DNA of 64,000 bases from the NCBI GenBank assembly GCA_964247055.1, contig OZ176050.1:1178001-1242000 (forward strand), given 5' to 3'. How positions within the stretch are numbered: position 1 is the stretch's first letter; each line of letters begins with the position of its first letter. Below are positions 11,633 through 25,099 of the stretch, in pieces. A program made the position numbers and the translations under genes. Origin of the DNA: Paragordius varius (taxonomy: Eukaryota > Nematomorpha). The notes beneath the pieces are model-generated. The model had not been told where the DNA came from, ran no database searches, and was given only the letters and a program-made list of their open reading frames with translations.

Positions 11633-12578
11633 AAAACTAGTCGCATCAATACTCAAGTTAAACTTTGTCCTTAAAAATCGGATATTGGTCACCGGTGAAC
11701 AAAATTATTTTTTTTACATTCTCTTAGCAAGACTACATCAAAATATAGAGATAGTTTGACAAACTCTTTCATATCCGATTTTTACAAGGATACTTTATAA
11801 ATTAATGTATAAAACTAGTCGTATTAATAAGTCGCATCAATACTCAAGTTAAACTTTGTCCTTAAAAATCGGATATTGGTCACCGGTGAACAAAATAATT
11901 TTTTATACATTCTCTTAGTAGGACTACATCAAAATATAGAGATAGTTTGGCAAACTCTTTCATATCCGATTTTTACAACGATACTTTAAAAATTAATGTA
12001 TAAAACTAGTCGCATCAATACTCAAGTTAAACTTTGTCCTTAAAAATCGATTGGTCACCGGTGAACAAAATTATTTTTTATACATTCTCTTAGTAAGACT
12101 ACATCAAAATATAGAGATAGTTTGACAAACTCTTTCATATCCGATTTTTACAACGATACTTTAAAAATTAATGTATAAAACTAGTCGCATCAATACTCTA
12201 GTTAAACTTTATCCTTAAAAATTGGATATTGGTCACCGGTGAACAAAATAATTTTTTATACATTCTCTTAGTAAGACTACATCAAAATATAGAGATAGTT
12301 TGACAAACTCTTTCATATCCGATTTTTACAACGATACTTTAAAAATTAATGTATAAAACTAGTCGCATCAATACTCAAGTTAAACTTTGTCCTTAAAAAT
12401 CGGATATTGGTCACCGGTGAACTAAATTATTTTTTATGCATTCTCTTAGTAGGACTACTTCAAAATATAGAGATAGTTTGGCAAACTCTTTCATATCCGA
12501 TTTTTACAACGATACTTTAAAAATTAATGTATAAAACTAGTCGCATCAATACTCAAGTTAAACTTTGTCCTTAAAAAT
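11633..12578. repeat. Local duplication, copy 2 (1078-bp period)
   Basis: Tandem partner of 10,555-11,500. The counterpart of this segment is missing from the 16-19 kb copy of the larger duplication, so the 1078-bp expansion probably came after, or was lost from, one of the two larger copies. Confidence 0.85.
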
Positions 12579-12581
12579 CGA

Positions 12582-14371
12582 ATATTGGTCACCGGTGAAC
12601 AAAATTATTTTTTATACATTCTCTTAGTAAGACTACATCAAAATATAGAGATAGTTTGACAAACTCTTTCATATCCGATTTTTACAACGATACTTTAAAA
12701 ATTAATGTGTTAAACTAGTCGCATCAATACTCAAGTTAAACTTTGTCCTTAAAAATCGGATATTGGTCACCGGTGAACAAAATAATTTTTTATACATTCT
12801 CTTAGTAAGACTACAGCAAAATATAGATTTAGTTTGACAAACTCTTTCATATCCGATTTTTACAACGATACTTTAAAAATTAATGTATTAAACTAGTCGC
12901 ATCAATACTCAAGTTAAACTTTGTCCTTAAAAATCGGATATTGGTCACCGGTGAACAAAATTATTTTTTTTACATTCTCTTAGCAAGACTACATCAAAAT
13001 ATAGGGATAGTTTGACAAACTCTTTCATATCCGATTTTTACAACGATACTTTATAATTTAATGTATAAAACTAGTCGTATCAATAAGTCGCACCAATACT
13101 CAAGTTAAACTTTGTCCTTAAAAATCGGATATTGGTCACCGGTGAACAAAATTATTTTTTATACATTCTCTTAGTAGGACTACATCAAAATATAGAGATA
13201 GTTTGGCAAACTCTTTCATATCCGATTTTTACAACGATACTTTAAAAATTAATGTATAAAACTAGTCGCATCAATACTCAAGTTAAACTTTATCCTTAAA
13301 AATTGGATATTGGTCACCGGTGAACAAAATAATTTTTTATACATTCTCTTAGTAAGACTACATCAAAATATAGAGATAGTTTGACAAACTCTTTCATATC
13401 CGATTTTTACAACGATACTTTAAAAATTAATGTATAAAACTAGTCGCATCAATACTCAAGTTAAACTTTATCCTTAAAAATTGGATATTGGTCACCGGTG
13501 AACAAAATAATTTTTTATACATTCTCTTAGTAAGACTACATCAAAATATAGAGATAGTTTGACAAACTCTTTCATATCCGATTTTTCCAACGATACTTTA
13601 AAAATTAATGTATAAAACTAGTCGCATCAATACTCAAGTTAAACTTTGTCCTTAAAAATCGAATATTGGTCACCGGTGAACAAAATTATTTTTTATACAT
13701 TCTCTTAAGACTACATCAAAATATAGAGATAGTTTGACAAACTCTTTCATATCCGATTTTTACAACGATACTTTAAAAATTAATGTATAAAACTAGTCGC
13801 ATCAATACTCTAGTTAAACTTTATCCTTAAAAATTGGATATTGGTCACCGGTGAACAAAATAATTTTTTATACATTCTCTTAGTAAGACTACATCAAAAT
13901 ATAGAGATAGTTTGACAAACTCTTTCATATCCGATTTTTACAACGATACTTTAAAAATTAATGTATAAAACTAGTCGCATCAATACTCAAGTTAAACTTT
14001 ATCCTTAAAAATTGGATATTGGTCACCGGTGAACAAAATAATTTTTTATACATTCTCTTAGTAAGACTACATCAAAATATAGAGATAGTTTGACAAACTC
14101 TTTCATATCCGATTTTTACAACGATACTTTAAAAATTAATGTATAAAACTAGTCGCATCAATACTCTAGTTAAACTTTATCCTTAAAAATTGGATATTGG
14201 TCACCGGTGAACAAAATAATTTTTTATACATTCTCTTAGTAAGACTACATCAAAATATAGAGATAGTTTGACAAACTCTTTCATATCCGATTTTTACAAC
14301 GATACTTTAAAAATTAATGTATAAAACTAGTCGCATCAATACTCAAGTTAAACTTTGTCCTTAAAAATCGG
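12582..14371. repeat. Higher-order repeat, 10-monomer unit, 1790 bp
   Basis: This unit is followed by a second copy at an exact 1790-bp offset, seen with gtgttaaac (12,707 and 14,497), atagggatag (13,001 and 14,791), and cttaagac (13,704 and 15,494). The length is 10 x 178 plus one 13-bp insertion minus one 3-bp loss. The last ~230 bp differ from the second copy. Confidence 0.9.
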
Positions 14372-15930
14372 ATATTGGTCACCGGTGAACAAAATTATTT
14401 TTTATACATTCTCTTAGTAAGACTACATCAAAATATAGAGATAGTTTGACAAACTCTTTCATATCCGATTTTTACAACGATACTTTAAAAATTAATGTGT
14501 TAAACTAGTCGCATCAATACTCAAGTTAAACTTTGTCCTTAAAAATCGGATATTGGTCACCGGTGAACAAAATAATTTTTTATACATTCTCTTAGTAAGA
14601 CTACAGCAAAATATAGATTTAGTTTGACAAACTCTTTCATATCCGATTTTTACAACGATACTTTAAAAATTAATGTATTAAACTAGTCGCATCAATACTC
14701 AAGTTAAACTTTGTCCTTAAAAATCGGATATTGGTCACCGGTGAACAAAATTATTTTTTTTACATTCTCTTAGCAAGACTACATCAAAATATAGGGATAG
14801 TTTGACAAACTCTTTCATATCCGATTTTTACAACGATACTTTATAATTTAATGTATAAAACTAGTCGTATCAATAAGTCGCACCAATACTCAAGTTAAAC
14901 TTTGTCCTTAAAAATCGGATATTGGTCACCGGTGAACAAAATTATTTTTTATACATTCTCTTAGTAGGACTACATCAAAATATAGAGATAGTTTGGCAAA
15001 CTCTTTCATATCCGATTTTTACAACGATACTTTAAAAATTAATGTATAAAACTAGTCGCATCAATACTCAAGTTAAACTTTATCCTTAAAAATTGGATAT
15101 TGGTCACCGGTGAACAAAATAATTTTTTATACATTCTCTTAGTAAGACTACATCAAAATATAGAGATAGTTTGACAAACTCTTTCATATCCGATTTTTAC
15201 AACGATACTTTAAAAATTAATGTATAAAACTAGTCGCATCAATACTCAAGTTAAACTTTATCCTTAAAAATTGGATATTGGTCACCGGTGAACAAAATAA
15301 TTTTTTATACATTCTCTTAGTAAGACTACATCAAAATATAGAGATAGTTTGACAAACTCTTTCATATCCGATTTTTCCAACGATACTTTAAAAATTAATG
15401 TATAAAACTAGTCGCATCAATACTCAAGTTAAACTTTGTCCTTAAAAATCGAATATTGGTCACCGGTGAACAAAATTATTTTTTATACATTCTCTTAAGA
15501 CTACATCAAAATATAGAGATAGTTTGACAAACTCTTTCATATCCGATTTTTACAACGATACTTTAAAAATTAATGTATAAAACTAGTCGCATCAATACTC
15601 TAGTTAAACTTTATCCTTAAAAATTGGATATTGGTCACCGGTGAACAAAATAATTTTTTATACATTCTCTTAGTAAGACTACATCAAAATATAGAGATAG
15701 TTTGACAAACTCTTTCATATCCGATTTTTACAACGATACTTTAAAAATTAATGTATAAAACTAGTCGCATCAATACTCAAGTTAAACTTTATCCTTAAAA
15801 ATTGGATATTGGTCACCGGTGAACAAAATAATTTTTTATACATTCTCTTAGTAAGACTACATCAAAATATAGAGATAGTTTGACAAACTCTTTCATATCC
15901 GATTTTTACAACGATACTTTAAAAATTAAT
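14372..15930. repeat. Higher-order repeat, second copy of the 1790-bp unit (incomplete)
   Basis: Follows the preceding unit variant for variant until about 15,930, where gtattaaac replaces gtataaaac and the array passes into the 16-19 kb segmental duplication. The atagggatag monomer with ctttataattt and the cgcaccaatac change is the clearest marker. Confidence 0.88.
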
Positions 15931-16055
15931 GTATTAAACTAGTCGCATCAATACTCAAGTTAAACTTTGTCCTTAAAAATCGGATATTGGTCACCGGTGA
16001 ACAAAATTATTTTTTATGCATTCTCTTAGTAGGACTACATCAAAACATAGAGATA

Positions 16056-19015
16056 GTTTGACAAACTCTTTCATATCCGATTTTTACAACGATACTTTAA
16101 AAATTAATGTATTAAAGTCGCATCAATACTCAAGTTAAACTTTGTCCTTAAAAATCGGATATTGGTCACCGGTGAACAAAATTATTTTTTATACATTCTC
16201 TCAGCAAGACTACATCAAAATATAGAGATAGTTTGACAAACTCTTTCATATCCGATTTTTACAACGATACTTTAAAAATTAATGTATTAAACTAGTCGCA
16301 TCAATACTCAAGTTAAACTTTGTCCTTAAAAATCGGATATTGGTCACCGGTGAACAAAATAATTTTTTATACATTCTCTTAGTAGGACTACATCAAAATA
16401 TAGAGATAGTTTGGCAAACTCTTTCATATCCGATTTTTACAACGATACTTTAAAAATTAATGTATAAAACTAGTCGCATCAATACTCAAGTTAAACTTTG
16501 TCCTTAAAAATCGATTGGTCACCGGTGAACAAAATTATTTTTTATACATTCTCTTAGTAAGACTACATCAAAATATAGAGATAGTTTGACAAACTCTTTC
16601 ATATCCGATTTTTACAACGATACTTTAAAAATTAATGTATAAAACTAGTCGCATCAATACTCAAGTTAAACTTTGTCCTTAAAAATCGAATATTGGTCAC
16701 CGGTGAACAAAATTATTTTTTATACATTCTCTTAGTAAGACTACATCAAAATATAGAGATAGTTTGACAAACTCTTTCATATCCGATTTTTACAACGATA
16801 CTTTAAAAATTAATGTATAAAACTAGTCGCATCAATACTCAAGTTAAACTTTATCCTTAAAAATTGGATATTGGTCACCGGTGAACAAAATAATTTTTTA
16901 TACATTCTCTTAGTAAGACTACATCAAAATATAGAGATAGTTTGACAAACTCTTTCATATCCGATTTTTCCAACGATACTTTAAAAATTAATGTATAAAA
17001 CTAGTCGCATCAATACTCAAGTTAAACTTTGTCCTTAAAAATCGAATATTGGTCACCGGTGAACAAAATTATTTTTTATACATTCTCTTAAGACTACATC
17101 AAAATATAGAGATAGTTTGACAAACTCTTTCATATCCGATTTTTACAACGATACTTTAAAAATTAATGTATAAAACTAGTCGCATCTATACTCTAGTTAA
17201 ACTTTATCCTTAAAAATTGGATATTGGTCACCGGTGAACAAAATAATTTTTTATACATTCTCTTAGTAAGACTACATCAAAATATAGAGATAGTTTGACA
17301 AACTCTTTCATATCCGATTTTTACAACGATACTTTAAAAATTAATGTATAAAACTAGTCGCATCAATACTCAAGTTAAACTTTATCCTTAAAAATTGGAT
17401 ATTGGTCACCGGTGAACAAAATAATTTTTTATACATTCTCTTAGTAGGACTACATCAAAATATAGAGATAGTTTGACAAACTCTTTCATATCCGATTTTT
17501 ACAACGATACTTTAAAAATTAATGTATTAAACTAGTCGCATCAATACTCAAGTTAAACTTTGTCCTTAAAAATCGGATATTGGTCACCGGTGAACAAAAT
17601 TATTTTTTATGCATTCTCTTAGTAGGACTACATCAAAACATAGAGATAGTTTGGCAAACTCTTTCATATCCGATTTATACAACGATACTTTAAAAAATAA
17701 TGTTTAAAACTAGTCGTATCAATAAGTCGCATCAATACTCAAGTTAAACTTTGTCCTTAAAAATCGGATATTGGTCACAGGTGAACAAAATTATTTTTTT
17801 TACATTCTCTTAGCAAGACTACAGCAAAATATAGAGATAGTTTGACAAACTCTTTCATATCCGATTTTTACAACGATACTTTAAAAATTAATGTATTAAA
17901 GTCGCATCAATACTCAAGTTAAACTTTGTCCTTAAAAATCGGATATTGGTCACCGGTGAACAAAATTATTTTTTATACATTCTCTCAGCAAGACTACATC
18001 AAAATATAGAGATAGTTTGACAAACTCTTTCATATCCGATTTTTACAACGATACTTTAAAAATTAATGTATTAAACTAGTCGCATCAATACTCAAGTTAA
18101 ACTTTGTCCTTAAAAATCGGATATTGGTCACCGGTGAACAAAATTATTTTTTATACATTCTCTCAGCAAGACTACATCAAAATATAGAGATAGTTTGACA
18201 AACTCTTTCATATCCGATTTTTACAACGATACTTTAAAAATTAATGTATTAAACTAGTCGCATCAATACTCAAGTTAAACTTTGTCCTTAAAAATCGGAT
18301 ATTGGTCACCGGTGAACAAAATTATTTTTTTTACATTCTCTTAGCAAGACTACATCAAAATATAGAGATAGTTTGACAAACTCTTTCATATCCGATTTTT
18401 ACAAGGATACTTTATAAATTAATGTATAAAACTAGTCGTATTAATAAGTCGCATCAATACTCAAGTTAAACTTTGTCCTTAAAAATCGGATATTGGTCAC
18501 CGGTGAACAAAATAATTTTTTATACATTCTCTTAGTAGGACTACATCAAAATATAGAGATAGTTTGGCAAACTCTTTCATATCCGATTTTTACAACGATA
18601 CTTTAAAAATTAATGTATAAAACTAGTCGCATCAATACTCAAGTTAAACTTTGTCCTTAAAAATCGATTGGTCACCGGTGAACAAAATTATTTTTTATAC
18701 ATTCTCTTAGTAAGACTACATCAAAATATAGAGATAGTTTGACAAACTCTTTCATATCCGATTTTTACAACGATACTTTAAAAATTAATGTATAAAACTA
18801 GTCGCATCAATACTCTAGTTAAACTTTATCCTTAAAAATTGGATATTGGTCACCGGTGAACAAAATAATTTTTTATACATTCTCTTAGTAAGACTACATC
18901 AAAATATAGAGATAGTTTGACAAACTCTTTCATATCCGATTTTTACAACGATACTTTAAAAATTAATGTATAAAACTAGTCGCATCAATACTCAAGTTAA
19001 ACTTTGTCCTTAAAA
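16056..19015. repeat. ~3 kb segmental duplication, copy 2 (7.7-kb spacing)
   Basis: Partner of 8360-11,320. After about 19,016 the sequence stops following copy 1 (tcgaatatt where copy 1 has tcggatatt, at about 11,323). It then follows the material starting at about 12,580, as if the 11.3-12.6 kb part had been skipped. Both edges are estimated from the first and last shared private variants. Confidence 0.88.
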
Positions 19016-19439
19016 ATCGAATATTGGTCACCGGTGAACAAAATTATTTTTTATACATTCTCTTAGTAAGACTACATCAAAATATAGAGATAGTTTGACA
19101 AACTCTTTCATATCCGATTTTTACAACGATACTTTAAAAATTAATGTGTTAAACTAGTCGCATCAATACTCAAGTTAAACTTTGTCCTTAAAAATCGGAT
19201 ATTGGTCACCGGTGAACAAAATAATTTTTTATACATTCTCTTAGTAAGACTACAGCAAAATATAGATTTAGTTTGACAAACTCTTTCATATCCGATTTTT
19301 ACAACGATACTTTAAAAATTAATGTATTAAACTAGTCGCATCAATACTCAAGTTAAACTTTGTCCTTAAAAATCGGATATTGGTCACCGGTGAACAAAAT
19401 TATTTTTTTTACATTCTCTTAGCAAGACTACATCAAAAT

Positions 19440-20869
19440 ATAGGGATAGTTTGACAAACTCTTTCATATCCGATTTTTACAACGATACTTTATAATTTAA
19501 TGTATAAAACTAGTCGTATCAATAAGTCGCACCAATACTCAAGTTAAACTTTGTCCTTAAAAATCGGATATTGGTCACCGGTGAACAAAATTATTTTTTA
19601 TACATTCTCTTAGTAGGACTACATCAAAATATAGAGATAGTTTGGCAAACTCTTTCATATCCGATTTTTACAACGATACTTTAAAAATTAATGTATAAAA
19701 CTAGTCGCATCAATACTCAAGTTAAACTTTATCCTTAAAAATTGGATATTGGTCACCGGTGAACAAAATAATTTTTTATACATTCTCTTAGTAAGACTAC
19801 ATCAAAATATAGAGATAGTTTGACAAACTCTTTCATATCCGATTTTTACAACGATACTTTAAAAATTATTGTATAAAACTAGTCGCATCAATACTCAAGT
19901 TAAACTTTATCCTTAAAAATTGGATATTGGTCACCGGTGAACAAAATAATTTTTTATACATTCTCTTAGTAAGACTACATCAAAATATAGAGATAATTTG
20001 ACAAACTCTTTCATATCCGATTTTTCCAACGATACTTTAAAAATTAATGTATAAAACTAGTCGCATCAATACTCAAGTTAAACTTTGTCCTTAAAAATCG
20101 AATATTGGTCACCGGTGAACAAAATTATTTTTTATACATTCTCTTAAGACTACATCAAAATATAGAGATAGTTTGACAAACTCTTTCATATCCGATTTTT
20201 ACAACGATACTTTAAAAATTAATGTATAAAACTAGTCGCATCAATACTCAAGTTAAACTTTGTCCTTAAAAATCGGATATTGGTCACCGGTGAACTAAAT
20301 TATTTTTTATGCATTCTCTTAGTAGGACTACTTCAAAATATAGAGATAGTTTGGCAAACTCTTTCATATCCGATTTTTACAACGATACTTTAAAAATTAA
20401 TGTATAAAACTAGTCGCATCAATACTCAAGTTAAACTTTGTCCTTAAAAATCGAATATTGGTCACCGGTGAACAAAATTATTTTTTATACATTCTCTTAG
20501 TAAGACTACATCAAAATATAGAGATAGTTTGACAAACTCTTTCATATCCGATTTTTACAACGATACTTTAAAAATTAATGTGTTAAATCGCATCAATACT
20601 CAAGTTAAACTTTGTCCTTAAAAATCGGATATTGGTCACCGGTGAACAAAATAATTTTTTATACATTCTCTTAGTAAGACTACAGCAAAATATAGATTTA
20701 GTTTGACAAACTCTTTCATATCCGATTTTTACAACGATACTTTAAAAATTAATGTATTAAACTAGTCGCATCAATACTCAAGTTAAACTTTGTCCTTAAA
20801 AATCGGATATTGGTCACCGGTGAACAAAATTATTTTTTTTACATTCTCTTAGCAAGACTACATCAAAAT
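19440..20869. repeat. Higher-order repeat, 8-monomer unit, 1430 bp
   Basis: Measured between successive atagggatag marker monomers. The length is 8 x 178 plus 13 minus 3 minus 4. The last term is a private ctag loss at about 20,584 (tgttaaatcgc). It contains cttaagac at 20,143. Compared with the 1790-bp unit two monomers are missing. Confidence 0.85.
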
Positions 20870-22837
20870 ATAGGGATAGTTTGACAAACTCTTTCATATC
20901 CGATTTTTACAACGATACTTTATAATTTAATGTATAAAACTAGTCGTATCAATAAGTCGCACCAATACTCAAGTTAAACTTTGTCCTTAAAAATCGGATA
21001 TTGGTCACCGGTGAACAAAATTATTTTTTATACATTCTCTTAGTAGGACTACATCAAAATATAGAGATAGTTTGGCAAACTCTTTCATATCCGATTTTTA
21101 CAACGATACTTTAAAAATTAATGTATAAAACTAGTCGCATCAATACTCAAGTTAAACTTTATCCTTAAAAATTGGATATTGGTCACCGGTGAACAAAATA
21201 ATTTTTTATACATTCTCTTAGTAAGACTACATCAAAATATAGAGATAGTTTGACAAACTCTTTCATATCCGATTTTTACAACGATACTTTAAAAATTAAT
21301 GTATAAAACTAGTCGCATCAATACTCAAGTTAAACTTTATCCTTAAAAATTGGATATTGGTCACCGGTGAACAAAATAATTTTTTATACATTCTCTTAGT
21401 AAGACTACATCAAAATATAGAGATAGTTTGACAAACTCTTTCATATCCGATTTTTCCAACGATACTTTAAAAATTAATGTATAAAACTAGTCGCATCAAT
21501 ACTCAAGTTAAACTTTGTCCTTAAAAATCGAATATTGGTCACCGGTGAACAAAATTATTTTTTATACATTCTCTTAAGACTACATCAAAATATAGAGATA
21601 GTTTGACAAACTCTTTCATATCCGATTTTTACAACGATACTTTAAAAATTAATGTATAAAACTAGTCGCATCAATACTCTAGTTAAACTTTATCCTTAAA
21701 AATTGGATATTGGTCACCGGTGAACAAAATAATTTTTTATACATTCTCTTAGTAAGACTACATCAAAATATAGAGATAGTTTGGCAAACTCTTTCATATC
21801 CGATTTTTACAACGATACTTTAAAAATTAATGTATAAAACTAGTCGCATCAATACTCAAGTTAAACTTTATCCTTAAAAATTGGATATTGGTCACCGGTG
21901 AACAAAATAATTTTTTATACATTCTCTTAGTAAGACTACATCAAAATATAGAGATAGTATGACAAACTCTTTCATATCCGATTTTTACAACGATACTTTA
22001 AAAATTAATGTATAAAACTAGTCGCATCAATACTCTAGTTAAACTTTATCCTTAAAAATTGGATATTGGTCACCGGTGAACAAAATAATTTTTTATACAT
22101 CCTCTTAGTAAGACTACATCAAAATATAGAGATAGTTTGACAAACTCTTTCATATCCGATTTTTACAACGATACTTTAAAAATTAATGTATAAAACTAGT
22201 CGCATCAATACTCAAGTTAAACTTTGTCCTTAAAAATCGGATATTGGTCACCGGTGAACTAAATTATTTTTTATGCATTCTCTTAGTAGGACTACTTCAA
22301 AATATAGAGATAGTTTGGCAAACTCTTTCATATCCGATTTTTACAACGATACTTTAAAAATTAATGTATAAAACTAGTCGCATCAATACTCAAGTTAAAC
22401 TTTGTCCTTAAAAATCGAATATTGGTCACCGGTGAACAAAATAATTTTTTATACATTCTCTTAGTAAGACTACATCAAAATATAGAGATAGTTTGACAAA
22501 CTCTTTCATATCCGATTTTTACAACGATACTTTAAAAATTAATGTGTTAAACTAGTCGCATCAATACTCAAGTTAAACTTTGTCCTTAAAAATCGGATAT
22601 TGGTCACCGGTGAACAAAATAATTTTTTATACATTCTCTTAGTAAGACTACAGCAAAATATAGATTTAGTTTGACAAACTCTTTCATATCCGATTTTTAC
22701 AACGATACTTTAAAAATTAATGTATTAAACTAGTCGCATCAATACTCAAGTTAAACTTTGTCCTTAAAAATCGGATATTGGTCACCGGTGAACAAAATTA
22801 TTTTTTTTACATTCTCTTAGCAAGACTACATCAAAAT
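20870..22837. repeat. Higher-order repeat, 11-monomer unit, 1968 bp
   Basis: Marker-to-marker distance between atagggatag copies. The length equals 11 x 178 plus 13 minus 3. cttaagac lies at 21,573. It belongs to the same family as the 1790-bp unit with one more monomer, showing that these HORs expand and shrink by whole monomers. Confidence 0.87.
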
Positions 22838-24818
22838 ATAGGGATAGTTTGACAAACTCTTTCATATCCGATTTTTACAACGATACTTTATAATTTAATG
22901 TATAAAACTAGTCGTATCAATAAGTCGCACCAATACTCAAGTTAAACTTTGTCCTTAAAAATCGGATATTGGTCACCGGTGAACAAAATTATTTTTTATA
23001 CATTCTCTTAGTAGGACTACATCAAAATATAGAGATAGTTTGGCAAACTCTTTCATATCCGATTTTTACAACGATACTTTAAAAATTAATGTATAAAACT
23101 AGTCGCATCAATACTCAAGTTAAACTTTATCCTTAAAAATTGGATATTGGTCACCGGTGAACAAAATAATTTTTTATACATTCTCTTAGTAAGACTACAT
23201 CAAAATATAGAGATAGTTTGACAAACTCTTTCATATCCGATTTTTACAACGATACTTTAAAAATTAATGTATAAAACTAGTCGCATCAATACTCAAGTTA
23301 AACTTTATCCTTAAAAATTGGATATTGGTCACCGGTGAACAAAATAATTTTTTATACATTCTCTTAGTAAGACTACATCAAAATATAGAGATAGTTTGAC
23401 AAACTCTTTCATATCCGATTTTTCCAACGATACTTTAAAAATTAATGTATAAAACTAGTCGCATCAATACTCAAGTTAAACTTTGTCCTTAAAAATCGAA
23501 TATTGGTCACCGGTGAACAAAATTATTTTTTATACATTCTCTTAAGACTACATCAAAATATAGAGATAGTTTGACAAACTCTTTCATATCCGATTTTTAC
23601 AACGATACTTTAAAAATTAATGTATAAAACTAGTCGCATCAATACTCTAGTTAAACTTTATCCTTAAAAATTGGATATTGGTCACCGGTGAACAAAATAA
23701 TTTTTTATACATTCTCTTAGTAAGACTACATCAAAATATAGAGATAGTTTGACAAACTCTTTCATATCCGATTTTTACAACGATACTTTAAAAATTAATG
23801 TATAAAACTAGTCGCATCAATACTCAAGTTAAACTTTATCCTTAAAAATTGGATATTGGTCACCGGTGAACAAAATAATTTTTTATACATTCTCTTAGTA
23901 AGACTACATCAAAATATAGAGATAGTTTGACAAACTCTTTCATATCCGATTTTTACAACGATACTTTAAAAATTAATGTATTAAACTAGTCGCATCAATA
24001 CTCAAGTTAAACTTTGTCCTTAAAAATCGGATATTGGTCACCGGTGAACAAAATTATTTTTTATGCATTCTCTTAGTAGGACTACATCAAAACATAGAGA
24101 TAGTTTGGCAAACTCTTTCATATCCGATTTTTACAACGATACTTTAAAAAATAATGTTTAAAACTAGTCGTATCAATAAGTCGCATCAATACTCAAGTTA
24201 AACTTTGTCCTTAAAAATCGGATATTGGTCACCGGTGAACTAAATTATTTTTTATGCATTCTCTTAGTAGGACTACATCAAAATATAGAGATAGTTTGGC
24301 AAACTCTTTCATATCCGATTTTTACAACGATACTTTAAAAATTAATGTATAAAACTAGTCGCATCAATACTCAAGTTAAACTTTGTCCTTAAAAATCGAA
24401 TATTGGTCACCGGTGAACAAAATTATTTTTTATACATTCTCTTAGTAAGACTACATCAAAATATAGAGATAGTTTGACAAACTCTTTCATATCCGATTTT
24501 TACAACGATACTTTAAAAATTAATGTGTTAAACTAGTCGCATCAATACTCAAGTTAAACTTTGTCCTTAAAAATCGGATATTGGTCACCGGTGAACAAAA
24601 TAATTTTTTATACATTCTCTTAGTAAGACTACAGCAAAATATAGATTTAGTTTGACAAACTCTTTCATATCCGATTTTTACAACGATACTTTAAAAATTA
24701 ATGTATTAAACTAGTCGCATCAATACTCAAGTTAAACTTTGTCCTTAAAAATCGGATATTGGTCACCGGTGAACAAAATTATTTTTTTTACATTCTCTTA
24801 GCAAGACTACATCAAAAT
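22838..24818. repeat. Higher-order repeat, 11-monomer unit, 1981 bp
   Basis: As the previous unit, plus a second 13-bp insertion in the catcaaaacatag monomer near 24,170 (11 x 178 plus 26 minus 3). cttaagac lies at 23,541. Its last third brings in the catcaaaacatag and gaactaaatt monomers, also known from 9.9, 11.3 and 17.6 kb, so it is a mosaic. Confidence 0.87.
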
Positions 24819-25099
24819 ATAGGGATAGTTTGACAAACTCTTTCATATCCGATTTTTACAACGATACTTTATAATTTAATGTATAAAACTAGTCGTATCA
24901 ATAAGTCGCACCAATACTCAAGTTAAACTTTGTCCTTAAAAATCGGATATTGGTCACCGGTGAACAAAATTATTTTTTATACATTCTCTTAGTAGGACTA
25001 CATCAAAATATAGAGATAGTTTGGCAAACTCTTTCATATCCGATTTTTACAACGATACTTTAAAAATTAATGTATAAAACTAGTCGCATCAATACTCAA

